Source: Dorea sp. AF36-15AT
GTDB lineage: Bacteria; Bacillota; Clostridia; Lachnospirales; Lachnospiraceae
Length of the DNA stretch: 64,000 nt
Direction of reading: 5' to 3'
Assembly (NCBI RefSeq): GCF_003477705.1
Contig: NZ_QUDV01000002.1
Coordinates: 62,001 to 126,000 of the forward strand
Positions 1 through 9,234 of this stretch are shown one piece after another. The notes beneath the pieces were generated by a model. The model saw nothing but the letters and a program-made list of their open reading frames with translations, did no database searches and was not told where the DNA came from. How positions within the stretch are numbered: the stretch's first letter is position 1; every line of letters starts with the position of its first letter. The position numbers and the translations under genes were made by a program.

Positions 1-1791
1 GTATTTGTTGACAAAGAGAATAAGAAAAAAGAGAAGTTCTTTGATGACTTCTATAATATATTTGATGATCCGAAGACGGATGAGACAGAGACCGTGGATC
101 AGCTGACAGAACGTAAGATTGATAAGAAGACGCAGCAGGAGATGAAGGATCAGTTCCGTTATTATCTGAGTGAGGTGGATAAGTACAGAACAAGCAGCGT
201 GCTGGCAGAAGTACTGAGAGAAGGTATTGATTATATTACCAATCTGTGTGATGCGTTCCAGACCTTCTATGCATCTTTCGAAGATCGCATTGGCAAACTG
301 GACAGAAGAATCAATTCTCTACTGAAAAAATATGTGAATACAGCTGGTAAAACTACACGTTATGTGTGTGCATCGGCTAACTGCTTTAACAGACTGCTGA
401 AGGAAATGCCATATACCGGCAATACGATTACGATTGATAAGGAGCTGGCAGAGGACATTTATTCAAAAGTCCGCGGATATTCCATGATGAAGGACAAACC
501 GGAAAATGGCGGATACTTCGAGGAATTATTCGAAGATGGAATCATTGGATATTTTGAAAAATCTCTGATGGAGATTTACGGTACAACGGTAAATATGGAT
601 GTACTTTCAGCACTGGAAAGAGAAGCTAAGTACGAGGCCAATGAATATGATTATGGACGTATAGAACAGTATGTGCGCCGTGTGATCGCAGAGACCAGAA
701 GTCTTTCTAATCCATTTATCGAAAGACCGCTTGGAGAACAGAGGGAACCAATCGCAGCCTGCACATACAGCAAGCAGCTGGATCCGAAGGATGATTCTCC
801 GAGATCTATGCTGATCGCTCAGGAACTTGGCAATTACGGTGGCAATCCGGATGAAGATATTCCGTTGAATATGATCATGTTCTATCAGGCAATCTACGGG
901 CTGCGTGCCAATGGTCTGTCCAAGTTCGCTCCGGGAAGCGAAGCAGACGGAAGATGCGAAGGTGAGTATTACAAGGCATATTATGAACTGATCAGCCAGA
1001 TTAAGCCGAAGTCAGATAAGACACCGGTGATCACTCCGCATATCGACCGTAAATGGCATATCATTACCTGTCTGCCGGATCTGGATGACGAGAATCAGGA
1101 ACGTCAGGAGAGAAGAATTTACCGTGCATTTATTCTTGGTATGATCTTCAATCTGATCAGTTACCGGAAAATTGCAGAGGGCAAATATCTCTACAGACTG
1201 CAGTTAAATGGTATTGATACCGAAGAGTTTGTGGTATCGAATGGTACACCTTGTGATCATTACTATGAAGTGCTGGATGCGCTGATCATTAATCCGGTCG
1301 TTGTTAAGACAATCCTGAATTATATGGATAAGAAGTTTACGGCAGAGAAGAACAGCGCCGGTAAGATTACAATTGAGAACAGCCTTTTGATGAAGCATAT
1401 CGGTAAGTTAAAAACAGATGAGTTTAAGAAGAGCGGACTGACAATCTTTGACCTTGCGTTGCTGTTGAAGGTATCTACACCGGCGGCAGAATTTGATAAG
1501 AAGGTCGGCAAAGATATCATGAGAGAGAGCCTGCAGATGATCTACGAATACATGAGTACCATCGTGCTTGGAGATGATCTTGACTGGATATATGGCAACT
1601 TCGTATTCGACCAGGTAAAAGCATTCGATAAAAATGTAGACTGGTATTTTGCAAACTGGAGAGACGATTTCAGCGATTACGTAGATGATCTGATGCAGAT
1701 CGCAGCCAATGAGCTGGAGAACAAGGAACAGGAGAATCTGTGCGAGAAGATGCAGGAACTGATCGAGAACGCCAGAGAGAGACGAGAATAA
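1..1791 (+). CDS. Large uncharacterised protein, C-terminal part (5' end outside window)
   Basis: The reading frame is open from base 1, so the gene begins upstream; an internal GTG at 94 is not a convincing start because no ribosome site precedes it. About 596 residues are visible. The sequence is soluble, charged and mostly helical by eye, with no membrane segment. A block near visible residues 340-365 (TPHIDRKWHIITCLPDL) recalls the C-terminal part of bacterial tubulin-like proteins (Tubulin_2 family), but the GTP-binding half would lie outside the window, so this is a weak guess. It is followed after 28 bases by the next gene on the same strand and probably shares its transcript. Function unknown. 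Confidence 0.6.
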   Translation, partial: VFVDKENKKKEKFFDDFYNIFDDPKTDETETVDQLTERKIDKKTQQEMKDQFRYYLSEVDKYRTSSVLAEVLREGIDYITNLCDAFQTFYASFEDRIGKLDRRINSLLKKYVNTAGKTTRYVCASANCFNRLLKEMPYTGNTITIDKELAEDIYSKVRGYSMMKDKPENGGYFEELFEDGIIGYFEKSLMEIYGTTVNMDVLSALEREAKYEANEYDYGRIEQYVRRVIAETRSLSNPFIERPLGEQREPIAACTYSKQLDPKDDSPRSMLIAQELGNYGGNPDEDIPLNMIMFYQAIYGLRANGLSKFAPGSEADGRCEGEYYKAYYELISQIKPKSDKTPVITPHIDRKWHIITCLPDLDDENQERQERRIYRAFILGMIFNLISYRKIAEGKYLYRLQLNGIDTEEFVVSNGTPCDHYYEVLDALIINPVVVKTILNYMDKKFTAEKNSAGKITIENSLLMKHIGKLKTDEFKKSGLTIFDLALLLKVSTPAAEFDKKVGKDIMRESLQMIYEYMSTIVLGDDLDWIYGNFVFDQVKAFDKNVDWYFANWRDDFSDYVDDLMQIAANELENKEQENLCEKMQELIENARERRE

Positions 1792-1819
1792 TTAGCAGAA
1801 TATAAAGGCGGTGAAAGTA

Positions 1820-3865
1820 ATGCATACAGTGATAATACTGAGTAAGCACTCATCGGATCTGCTGAGAGAATACCGCTATCTTTTTCAACCGTTTGTGGAT
1901 AAGGGAGCCATTAGTTTCTGTGACTGGAATGAATCCGGAACAGACCTTGAAACGTCTGTCCCGGATCTGTACAAACAGATCAGAGGAAAAGTTGACTGGA
2001 GGACTGTGATCGTAAGTGCAGAGCTTGTCTATGGCAATCGGAAAGGTCCGGTGCCGGATGAGAAGAATCCATTTGATTTTCCGGCAGAGGCTGCAAAAGC
2101 AGCGGAGGATGCCGTGCCGCAGGATAGTGCGATACCATTGGTGCGTCTGACGCATATGATCTGTGGATATCCGGCAGCGCCGGTTAAGAATTTTGAAGAA
2201 GCTTATGAGTATGTGGATGTAGAGACGGGAGTGACTCACAGAGTAAGAGCTTCCGAACTTTCCAGAGAAGAGTTCTATGCCCTGTCAGAACAATACCGTG
2301 ACGGTCTGCGTCCGATCTATCTGCAGGAGAGAGTATCGGAGGAAGCAGAAAAGGCGAGAAAGGCATTGGAAGAAAAGTATACGTTTTCTGATGTGCGTCC
2401 GCAGGAAGTCTACCTGTTCTCTCTGCGCAGACATCCGGATGATGAGAATTATATCTATGAGTCATGGAAGTCTCCGTTTGAGATGGAGAGTTCTGATTTC
2501 AGCCGGAGAAATAACTATCCGGGCATCTGCCGTTTTATCTGCGGCGATATTACGAATCCGGAGAACAGCCGCTATACCAGAGAACTGGTGGAATTCTGGA
2601 TGGGCATACTGACGGTGGCTGTGAACCATATACCGGCCAGCATCCTGCAGGCATATAAGCTGTACCGGATGCAGATCGAGGTGTCAAAAGAAGAACTGGG
2701 AGAGACGTTGAACCAGCATCTGAATAAAATGGAAGCAGCGTCTGCGTTTGTACAGACGAGGCTCGATATGAAGCCGGAGAATGCATTTGAGGATGGTGCC
2801 AGGATTGTTGAAAAGCAGCGTATACCGGTAATCTTCACAGAAGTATCCGGAAAAGATCTGTATATTTCGACAAAAGATATCGGGCTTAGCAGAGACTGTC
2901 CGGCAGATGAACTGATGTATTGGAATACCAGTGTGCGCGAAAAGTCGGATAATGTGGAACGATATCTGAAGATGCCGAGACGGGCGGTAGACCGTGCGGC
3001 GGCGCAGGTGAAATCTCGTGCAGAAAGCTTTTTTGATGAAGAGTACGAACTGGATCGCTTTCAGATTGAAGAACTGGAAGAAGAGCTGGATACGCTGGAA
3101 CTACAGATACTGACCAGCGATACCAGAAGTACAGTGGATGGAAAGCAGATTCAGAAGAAGGTTCATGAGATTGACAGGAAGGTGAAAAAAGACATTGCGG
3201 TGCGGATGCGCCGAGGTGTTGTGATCAGCACAGGAGTGTTAATTCTGCTTGTATATCTGATGGGATATATTCCGTATATGTTCAACTCGCTTCGTAATGG
3301 AGGTGGGGCATTTGCGGGAGCACTTGGCATAAGTCTTGGAGCGACGTTGATTGTGGCAATCGGAGGAATCGTTGCCTTGGTTCTTCTCAGAAAGCAGATC
3401 GTGGCGAGTATGGAGCGGTTCAATGATCTGATGCGTTCGGTAGTTAATAGTGTAAATACTTCTGCGCATAAGTATGAGGAGTATTTTTCAACCCTCTGTA
3501 CTTATATGAAGGCACAGTCTATCTATGCAGGGGTCACAAAGCGCAAGGATGCGGTGTCAGCACGCGTGCAGAAGCTTCGGACGCATAAGCAGGCACTCAG
3601 GACAACGATCGCAAGAGATGAAGAGCTGGCGGAAGCGTTTGGTATTCGAAGAGCGGCAGCATTTGAAAAGAATGTAACCAGATTTTTTGATGAAGATAAG
3701 GTGCCAAAGGATAACAGGCTTTACTATTATGAAATAGACGGAGGGAAGACAGAGATTCCGCTTAATACAGCGGGAGATATGATCTGGGCTCCGTACAAAT
3801 TTATTGCAGGTCTGAAGATTGAGAGAGAAGATCTGTATGAGGATGTGAAAGGAGAAGAGTCATGA
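1820..3865 (+). CDS. Coiled-coil protein with two central-C-terminal membrane segments, unknown function
   Basis: I start at ATG 1820 because AAAGGCGG at 1804-1811 sits at the right distance; a GTG at 1811 overlaps that site. About 681 residues. The N-terminus (TVIILSKHSSDLLREY) looks like a Rossmann-type beta-alpha start. Residues about 400-460 are charged and heptad-like. Two hydrophobic segments lie near residues 466-485 and 503-525, with a glycine-rich link between them, followed by a second helical cytoplasmic tail. The stop overlaps the next start by four bases (ATGA), so translation of the two is coupled. I do not recognise a family. Membrane anchoring suggests it forms a complex with the next, also membrane-bound, product. 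Confidence 0.75.
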   Translation: MHTVIILSKHSSDLLREYRYLFQPFVDKGAISFCDWNESGTDLETSVPDLYKQIRGKVDWRTVIVSAELVYGNRKGPVPDEKNPFDFPAEAAKAAEDAVPQDSAIPLVRLTHMICGYPAAPVKNFEEAYEYVDVETGVTHRVRASELSREEFYALSEQYRDGLRPIYLQERVSEEAEKARKALEEKYTFSDVRPQEVYLFSLRRHPDDENYIYESWKSPFEMESSDFSRRNNYPGICRFICGDITNPENSRYTRELVEFWMGILTVAVNHIPASILQAYKLYRMQIEVSKEELGETLNQHLNKMEAASAFVQTRLDMKPENAFEDGARIVEKQRIPVIFTEVSGKDLYISTKDIGLSRDCPADELMYWNTSVREKSDNVERYLKMPRRAVDRAAAQVKSRAESFFDEEYELDRFQIEELEEELDTLELQILTSDTRSTVDGKQIQKKVHEIDRKVKKDIAVRMRRGVVISTGVLILLVYLMGYIPYMFNSLRNGGGAFAGALGISLGATLIVAIGGIVALVLLRKQIVASMERFNDLMRSVVNSVNTSAHKYEEYFSTLCTYMKAQSIYAGVTKRKDAVSARVQKLRTHKQALRTTIARDEELAEAFGIRRAAAFEKNVTRFFDEDKVPKDNRLYYYEIDGGKTEIPLNTAGDMIWAPYKFIAGLKIEREDLYEDVKGEES

Positions 3866-6800
3866 CAGGGATAATGCAATTGATCAAAATTATACTCTGT
3901 ACAGCATCTTTCATACTCCTCTGTACAGCGAGTCTGAAGATTAATCTGAATGAGTCGGAACGTGCAAGGCAGTTCCCGATGCCGGTAATTGCATTTGTGT
4001 ATTGTCTGGTCGTGCTGATCTTTTTGAATGGGATCTATGGTGTGACTACAGAATTGGTTGCATATGGAGTTAAGACGCTTCCGGCACTTCGACAACTGAA
4101 GCTTCAGAAGTATCTGGTGTATCTGGTGAATCTTCTGATGGTGGCAGGATTCCTGATCGTGAAGCTGATTGCACTGCATGTTCTGAAAAAGAAGCACCAC
4201 GCAGCAGAAGGATTGATTGAAACAGCCTGTGGCTGGTGCTATGAGTATGATAAAGAGCTGGATAAATGGTTTATAAAGCCGGAATATTCACAGATTCGGT
4301 TCATGTGGAAAGGCATCTATTATACGGCAGTCGGCGTGTCGGCACTGGTGTTTGTGCTGTCACAGTACTTTCCGACATTTGCGGCATTCCGGTCGGTATT
4401 TTATCCGGTATTTGGCTTGATCGTGCTGGGCGAAATGATCTGCTTTTTGTCCGGTCTTACCAAGAGACAGTTTATCGGGGATATCCTCGGTGAAGATGAA
4501 GATGCTTACAAGGTGGCCAATTATGGCCTTCTGCGAGATGTGCTGAAGACTCTGTTTGGCAAGCATGTATTATATGATACGACAATCGATAATGGTATTG
4601 GTGTTCCGGCAGCATTTGAGACGCTGGAAGAGCTCTGCGAGAGCAAGGATGGCGCATCAGCGAATCTTGGCAGATATTTCCGGGTGCTGAAGGAAAGTGG
4701 CAAGGACATTGATCCGGGATATGTAAAGAGCTGCATTAAGCTGATGAAAGGACAGAGCGTATTGTTCTGTAACCCATTTTACCGGGATCTGACAGATTAT
4801 CTGATGATTCCGATGACGAGACAGCTGATGAAGAATCGGAAGACTCTGGTGGTCATGGGTAGAGACTCCTCCACGGATGATGTGAAACTGTGGCTGGAGC
4901 AGGGAATCATAGAACAGATCAATACGGACAGTCTGTGGAAAGTAGAAGTACTGAACACGGCTGTGACGAATGCTGATATCGGGATTCTGAAATTCAGTGA
5001 TCTGTTTAATTTTGAAATACAGCAGAGAAATGCAGAGTTTTTTGAAAAAGTCGGATTCGTATTTATCGTAGAACCATCGAAGCTTCTGGCGACCGGACAG
5101 ATTGGATTGAATCTGCTGGTTGGAAGATTTCATAAAGAAGTGCCGGTTGTGTATGCTGCTTGTGACCGTAACTGTGACGGGCTGGTAGATGCGTTGTCGC
5201 ATACACTTCGTACGAATATTACAGAAGTATCGGCAACCAGCCAGAGTGCATCGATCACATCGATCATGTGCTGGGATGCGGACGGCGAATACATGCACCA
5301 CAGAATATTCTCCAATATTTCCCGATATATGGGTATCGGTACAGAGATTAATTCGGTAGCATTAAAATATCAGATCGCGAATACCAAATGGTTCAGTGGT
5401 GATAAATTCCCGGTTCTGGATATGAAATGGATCGCAGGACAGTATTATAAAAAAATCTGTGGATTTGCAGATCTTCCGGTAAGCCAGGAAAGCTTTAATA
5501 AAGCATTTCAGGTGGACTCCAATCTCTGGAGTGCAAGGTCGCAGGAAAATGCGTTTCTGGTTGTGGAAGATGAATTCCAGAATCTGTTCGAGATGGTGCG
5601 CCTCTATGCGACCAGAGCAAAACAGCAGGGATTTATCAATGTGGTCAGCGAGAACTATCTGCTGAGAGACTATATGTTTGCAAATGCAAAGACATTTCTG
5701 GCAGACCCGAAAGCAGTACCGACTATCGTAGCAGATTATACCAGGTCAGAGCGTAATACCGTGTTAAAACTCCTGATGCGTATGGCAGGTGAACCGGTAT
5801 GTGAGGATGATATTGCAGAAGCATTCATGGTAAGCGGTATTGTGTACGATGAGGATACACCGGCAGATACATTGAAAGAGCTGATCTATAAGCATTGTAA
5901 TATTGATGAGATTAATATCCGGATACATTTCCGGGATGAACTGATGGAAGACGGACTTCGGACCATCACCAGAAAGTATTATGAGATCGAAGAACATACA
6001 GAGATCGCTGAGTTTGTCAAGAATCTGAAGAATGCATATTATATTGCAGAGGATGAAAAGGGAGAGACATATTATATCGGTGCGAAGCTTTACGGACACA
6101 TTTTCCAGGCGCTGATTCCTGGGCAGTTCCTGACTTATGGGGGCAAATACTATGAAGTGCAGTCGATCACACCGCGCAATGGCGTAGTTGTAAGAAGAGC
6201 AGCCGACCATATTACGGGGCGTAAGTATTACCGTCAGATTCGTCATATTGCGATTCGTAACTGGCAGGATGATACCAGCGTGGGCGGTCAGAAATCACTT
6301 GGGGATATCCGTATTCTGAAAGGATATTGTCAGGTAGAAGTGCAGACAGACGGATATCTGGAAATGCAGGATTACCATGATCTGAAAAATGGCCGTCATA
6401 TCTATGTAAGCAGTATTCCAGTGCGTTCATATCGCAATAAACTGGTGATGAAAGTGGTATTTCCGGGAGCATCTGAACGGATCCGTTATACGATGGCACT
6501 GATGCTTAATGAGATTTTCCGCACAACTTATCCGGATGCATATCCATATATCTGTGCGGTGACTCCATTCAGTACGGAAAGTGAGATTCCGGAGAATCTG
6601 AAATATGCGATGTATTCAATGGAGAGTGAATCTGAAGAACCGGGCATATACATTGTAGAAGACAGTGAGATTGATCTGGGACTGATTACCTCTGTGGAGC
6701 GTAATCTGGAGCGATATTTTGAGATTATCACGGAACTTCTGGGATGGCATGAGAGAAAGATGAAAGAGCATCCGAAGAAGGAGAAACCGGTCGAGAAGTT

Positions 6801-7887
6801 TGTGCCGGAATTCCCGGAACCGGAGGAACGCCCGGAGGCAGAGCAGACGGCAGAAAAGAAGAAAGGCATTATCCAGAAGATTAAAGAGAAGCTGTCTGGA
6901 AAGAAACAGCAGGCAGAGGTGCAGCCGGCATTGAAGGATGAGGAGCCGGAATTTACATATTCTGAGGGCGAAGAGCAAAAATCGGATCTGGAAAGTACAG
7001 AAACGAAAGAACCGGAGCAGCTCGTGCAGGACGAACAGGAGAACCATGAACTTACGGAATATCAAAAGCACTGCTTCCTGAAATATGGATATGATGAGAT
7101 TGACGGTTTCCTGGATTTTGCAGGCACGACAGCATATCTGGCGGCATATGGCTATGACCATAACCCACTCCAGCAGGTGCGCGATAAGGAAAAGGCAGCG
7201 CAGGAATATATCAGGGCATATGATCCGGATAAACTTGGTGCTCATTTCTGTGATTTCTGTGGCGTAGAGATTGCAGGCGGTGAGTACGATGTGCTGAAGG
7301 ATGGCAGAGAGCGGTGCAGCCACTGTTCTTCAACCGCACTGCGGACAGGGGAAGAATTCAAAGATGTGTATAAGATGGTACTTCGCAATATGGAGATCTT
7401 CTATGGCATTAAGATCAATGCGGCGATTAAAGTACGCATGACAGATGCGAGGACGATCGCAAAGCATTTTGGTGAAGACTTTGTACCGACACCGGGTGTG
7501 GATGGAAGAGTGCTTGGATTTGCACAGAAAGATGCGTCCGGTTACAGTCTGTATATTGAAAATGGCTCACCGAGGCTCGCTGCTATGGCAACGATTGCTC
7601 ACGAACTGACTCATATCTGGCAATATCAAAACTGGGATGATAAGAAGATCATAGAAGCTTATGGGGCACAGAATCGTCTGGAAGTATATGAAGGTATGGC
7701 GAAATGGGCCGAGATCCAGTATCTGCTGTATCTGAATGAGACTGCTTACGGAAAGAGAGAGCAGGTTCGAACGATGATGCGGAGAGATGAGTATGGAAGA
7801 GGATTTATTCAGTATATGAAGAAATATTCTCTGTCTTATCAGCAGGAAAAGAAACGTACACCGTTTCAGGAATTTCCGCCGCTGTAA
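3862..7887 (+). CDS. Membrane protein with helicase-like middle region and C-terminal LIM/DA1-like zinc metallopeptidase
   Basis: 1341 residues. About five membrane segments occupy residues 7-200. Residues about 290-700 read like a degenerate superfamily 2 helicase or related P-loop fold: a strand-rich block LMKGQSVLFCNPFYRDLTDY, and VFIVEPSKLL where a DExx box would sit; no clean Walker A is visible. A charged, Pro/Glu-rich linker (about 970-1075) follows. Two CxxC pairs (C1130/C1133, C1152/C1155) form a LIM-like zinc ribbon. The end carries GSPRLAAMATIAHELTH with HExxH at 1247-1251 and EG at 1277-1278, matching the arrangement of the plant DA1-like peptidase domain. Zinc peptidase activity is inferred from motifs; the helicase-like part may be catalytically dead. 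It closes a coupled three-gene block, ended by a hairpin. Confidence 0.75.
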   Translation: MTGIMQLIKIILCTASFILLCTASLKINLNESERARQFPMPVIAFVYCLVVLIFLNGIYGVTTELVAYGVKTLPALRQLKLQKYLVYLVNLLMVAGFLIVKLIALHVLKKKHHAAEGLIETACGWCYEYDKELDKWFIKPEYSQIRFMWKGIYYTAVGVSALVFVLSQYFPTFAAFRSVFYPVFGLIVLGEMICFLSGLTKRQFIGDILGEDEDAYKVANYGLLRDVLKTLFGKHVLYDTTIDNGIGVPAAFETLEELCESKDGASANLGRYFRVLKESGKDIDPGYVKSCIKLMKGQSVLFCNPFYRDLTDYLMIPMTRQLMKNRKTLVVMGRDSSTDDVKLWLEQGIIEQINTDSLWKVEVLNTAVTNADIGILKFSDLFNFEIQQRNAEFFEKVGFVFIVEPSKLLATGQIGLNLLVGRFHKEVPVVYAACDRNCDGLVDALSHTLRTNITEVSATSQSASITSIMCWDADGEYMHHRIFSNISRYMGIGTEINSVALKYQIANTKWFSGDKFPVLDMKWIAGQYYKKICGFADLPVSQESFNKAFQVDSNLWSARSQENAFLVVEDEFQNLFEMVRLYATRAKQQGFINVVSENYLLRDYMFANAKTFLADPKAVPTIVADYTRSERNTVLKLLMRMAGEPVCEDDIAEAFMVSGIVYDEDTPADTLKELIYKHCNIDEINIRIHFRDELMEDGLRTITRKYYEIEEHTEIAEFVKNLKNAYYIAEDEKGETYYIGAKLYGHIFQALIPGQFLTYGGKYYEVQSITPRNGVVVRRAADHITGRKYYRQIRHIAIRNWQDDTSVGGQKSLGDIRILKGYCQVEVQTDGYLEMQDYHDLKNGRHIYVSSIPVRSYRNKLVMKVVFPGASERIRYTMALMLNEIFRTTYPDAYPYICAVTPFSTESEIPENLKYAMYSMESESEEPGIYIVEDSEIDLGLITSVERNLERYFEIITELLGWHERKMKEHPKKEKPVEKFVPEFPEPEERPEAEQTAEKKKGIIQKIKEKLSGKKQQAEVQPALKDEEPEFTYSEGEEQKSDLESTETKEPEQLVQDEQENHELTEYQKHCFLKYGYDEIDGFLDFAGTTAYLAAYGYDHNPLQQVRDKEKAAQEYIRAYDPDKLGAHFCDFCGVEIAGGEYDVLKDGRERCSHCSSTALRTGEEFKDVYKMVLRNMEIFYGIKINAAIKVRMTDARTIAKHFGEDFVPTPGVDGRVLGFAQKDASGYSLYIENGSPRLAAMATIAHELTHIWQYQNWDDKKIIEAYGAQNRLEVYEGMAKWAEIQYLLYLNETAYGKREQVRTMMRRDEYGRGFIQYMKKYSLSYQQEKKRTPFQEFPPL

Positions 7888-7902
7888 GAGATGGACAGCA
7901 GG

Positions 7903-7941
7903 AGCGGAGCATGCACTCATAAAGAGGCATACTCCGCTTTT
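7903..7941 (+). terminator. Probable intrinsic terminator after the three-gene block
   Basis: An 11-base stem (7904-7914 with 7927-7937, one mismatch) with a short loop is followed by four T. It separates the DA1-like protein gene from the transglutaminase-like gene. The T run is short, so partial read-through into the following genes is possible. Confidence 0.55.
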
Positions 7942-8003
7942 ACTGCATTACATATGATGGGGATTTGGGCAGATACCATCAATTAATCAGGGAGACTTAA
8001 GGA

Positions 8004-9230
8004 ATGAAAAAAGGGTTATCAGTTATTAAATATATATTGTTATCATTGGTGCTGTTTTTCGGCGGTGTAATGATAGAAGTGTCACCGACGGATTTTGTTA
8101 AGGCGGTTACACAGGATGTGAAAGATCTGACGCCGGATCAGAAGGATGACCCGGACAAGGCGAAAGATGTGCAGGATCAGGCACAGGCAGATGATAAAGA
8201 TAAAGAAAAAGAACCGAAAGAAAATTACCTGAGATATTATTATTCTCTGCTGGATGGTACAGAGAAAAATTGTTATGACAAAGTGTGCGATGCAATAGAA
8301 AATGAGGAAGCATCCGTTGAGCTGGAAGGGATAGATAAGGATCAGCTGGCACGGATCTTCCAGAGTGTGTATCTGGACTGGCCGGAGTATTTCTGGCTGG
8401 ATTGTCTGCAGTATACATACAATACGAACCCGACAGGGGTGATCTTGAATTTGAATTATAATTATACGGGTGCAGAGCGTGAAAAGAGAGAGGCAATCGT
8501 AAAGCAACAGTCAGAAGAGATATTGGCAGGAGTGCCGGCTGGCGGTTCGGATTACGATAAGGTGAAATATGTCTTTGAGACGCTGGTAGACATGACGGAA
8601 TATGATCTGTCTGCCCCGGATAATCAGAATATATATAGTGTATTTGGTAACTGGACAACGGTGTGTGCGGGATATGCAGGAGCTACGAAGTACCTGCTTG
8701 ACCGGGCAGGCGTGGATTGTATCTGGGTAACGGGAACCGGAGGAGGCGGACCACACGCATGGAATATCGTGAAATGTGATGGACAGTATTATTACGTGGA
8801 CACTACCTGGGGGGATCCTGGTTACCGGGAACTGCAGGGAGAAGATGTGACGAAAGAGTTTATTGCATATGAATACCTGTGCTGTTCCGGGCAGATGCTG
8901 AATCAGACACATACACCGGATAGTACTTATCCGCTGCCGGAATGTACGGATACTTCTCTGGAATATTATCGGATGAAGGGCAGATATCTGGAAACGGCAG
9001 ATGCCGGAATGACACTGGATATTATGAAACAGGCCTATAATGATGGAAAAAAATATACAAAGATTCAGTATGCAAGTAATGATCTGATGAATCAGATTAT
9101 GGAACAGCTGAAAGGCGATCTGTCACAGCAGATGATGGAATATATGAAAGCACAGAGCGGACAGGAGCCGAAAGAAACGCGATGGGAATATCAGCCGGCC
9201 AGCAGTGTGCTGATCGTGTACTGGGAGTAG
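8004..9230 (+). CDS. Exported/membrane-anchored transglutaminase-like cysteine protein
   Basis: 408 residues with an N-terminal hydrophobic segment (residues about 5-28) that is a signal peptide or anchor, then a very acidic Asp/Lys stretch. The core is a transglutaminase-like (papain fold) domain: Cys221 in TVCAGYAGATKYLL, His251 in PHAWN and Asp266 in VDTTWGD form the expected catalytic triad. Such domains act as proteases or amidases as often as cross-linkers, usually outside the cell; the substrate here is unknown. GGGAG-like ribosome site lies just upstream. The next gene (TIR protein) starts five bases after the stop, so the two are translated from one message. Confidence 0.8.
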   Translation: MKKGLSVIKYILLSLVLFFGGVMIEVSPTDFVKAVTQDVKDLTPDQKDDPDKAKDVQDQAQADDKDKEKEPKENYLRYYYSLLDGTEKNCYDKVCDAIENEEASVELEGIDKDQLARIFQSVYLDWPEYFWLDCLQYTYNTNPTGVILNLNYNYTGAEREKREAIVKQQSEEILAGVPAGGSDYDKVKYVFETLVDMTEYDLSAPDNQNIYSVFGNWTTVCAGYAGATKYLLDRAGVDCIWVTGTGGGGPHAWNIVKCDGQYYYVDTTWGDPGYRELQGEDVTKEFIAYEYLCCSGQMLNQTHTPDSTYPLPECTDTSLEYYRMKGRYLETADAGMTLDIMKQAYNDGKKYTKIQYASNDLMNQIMEQLKGDLSQQMMEYMKAQSGQEPKETRWEYQPASSVLIVYWE

Positions 9231-9234
9231 AGAG

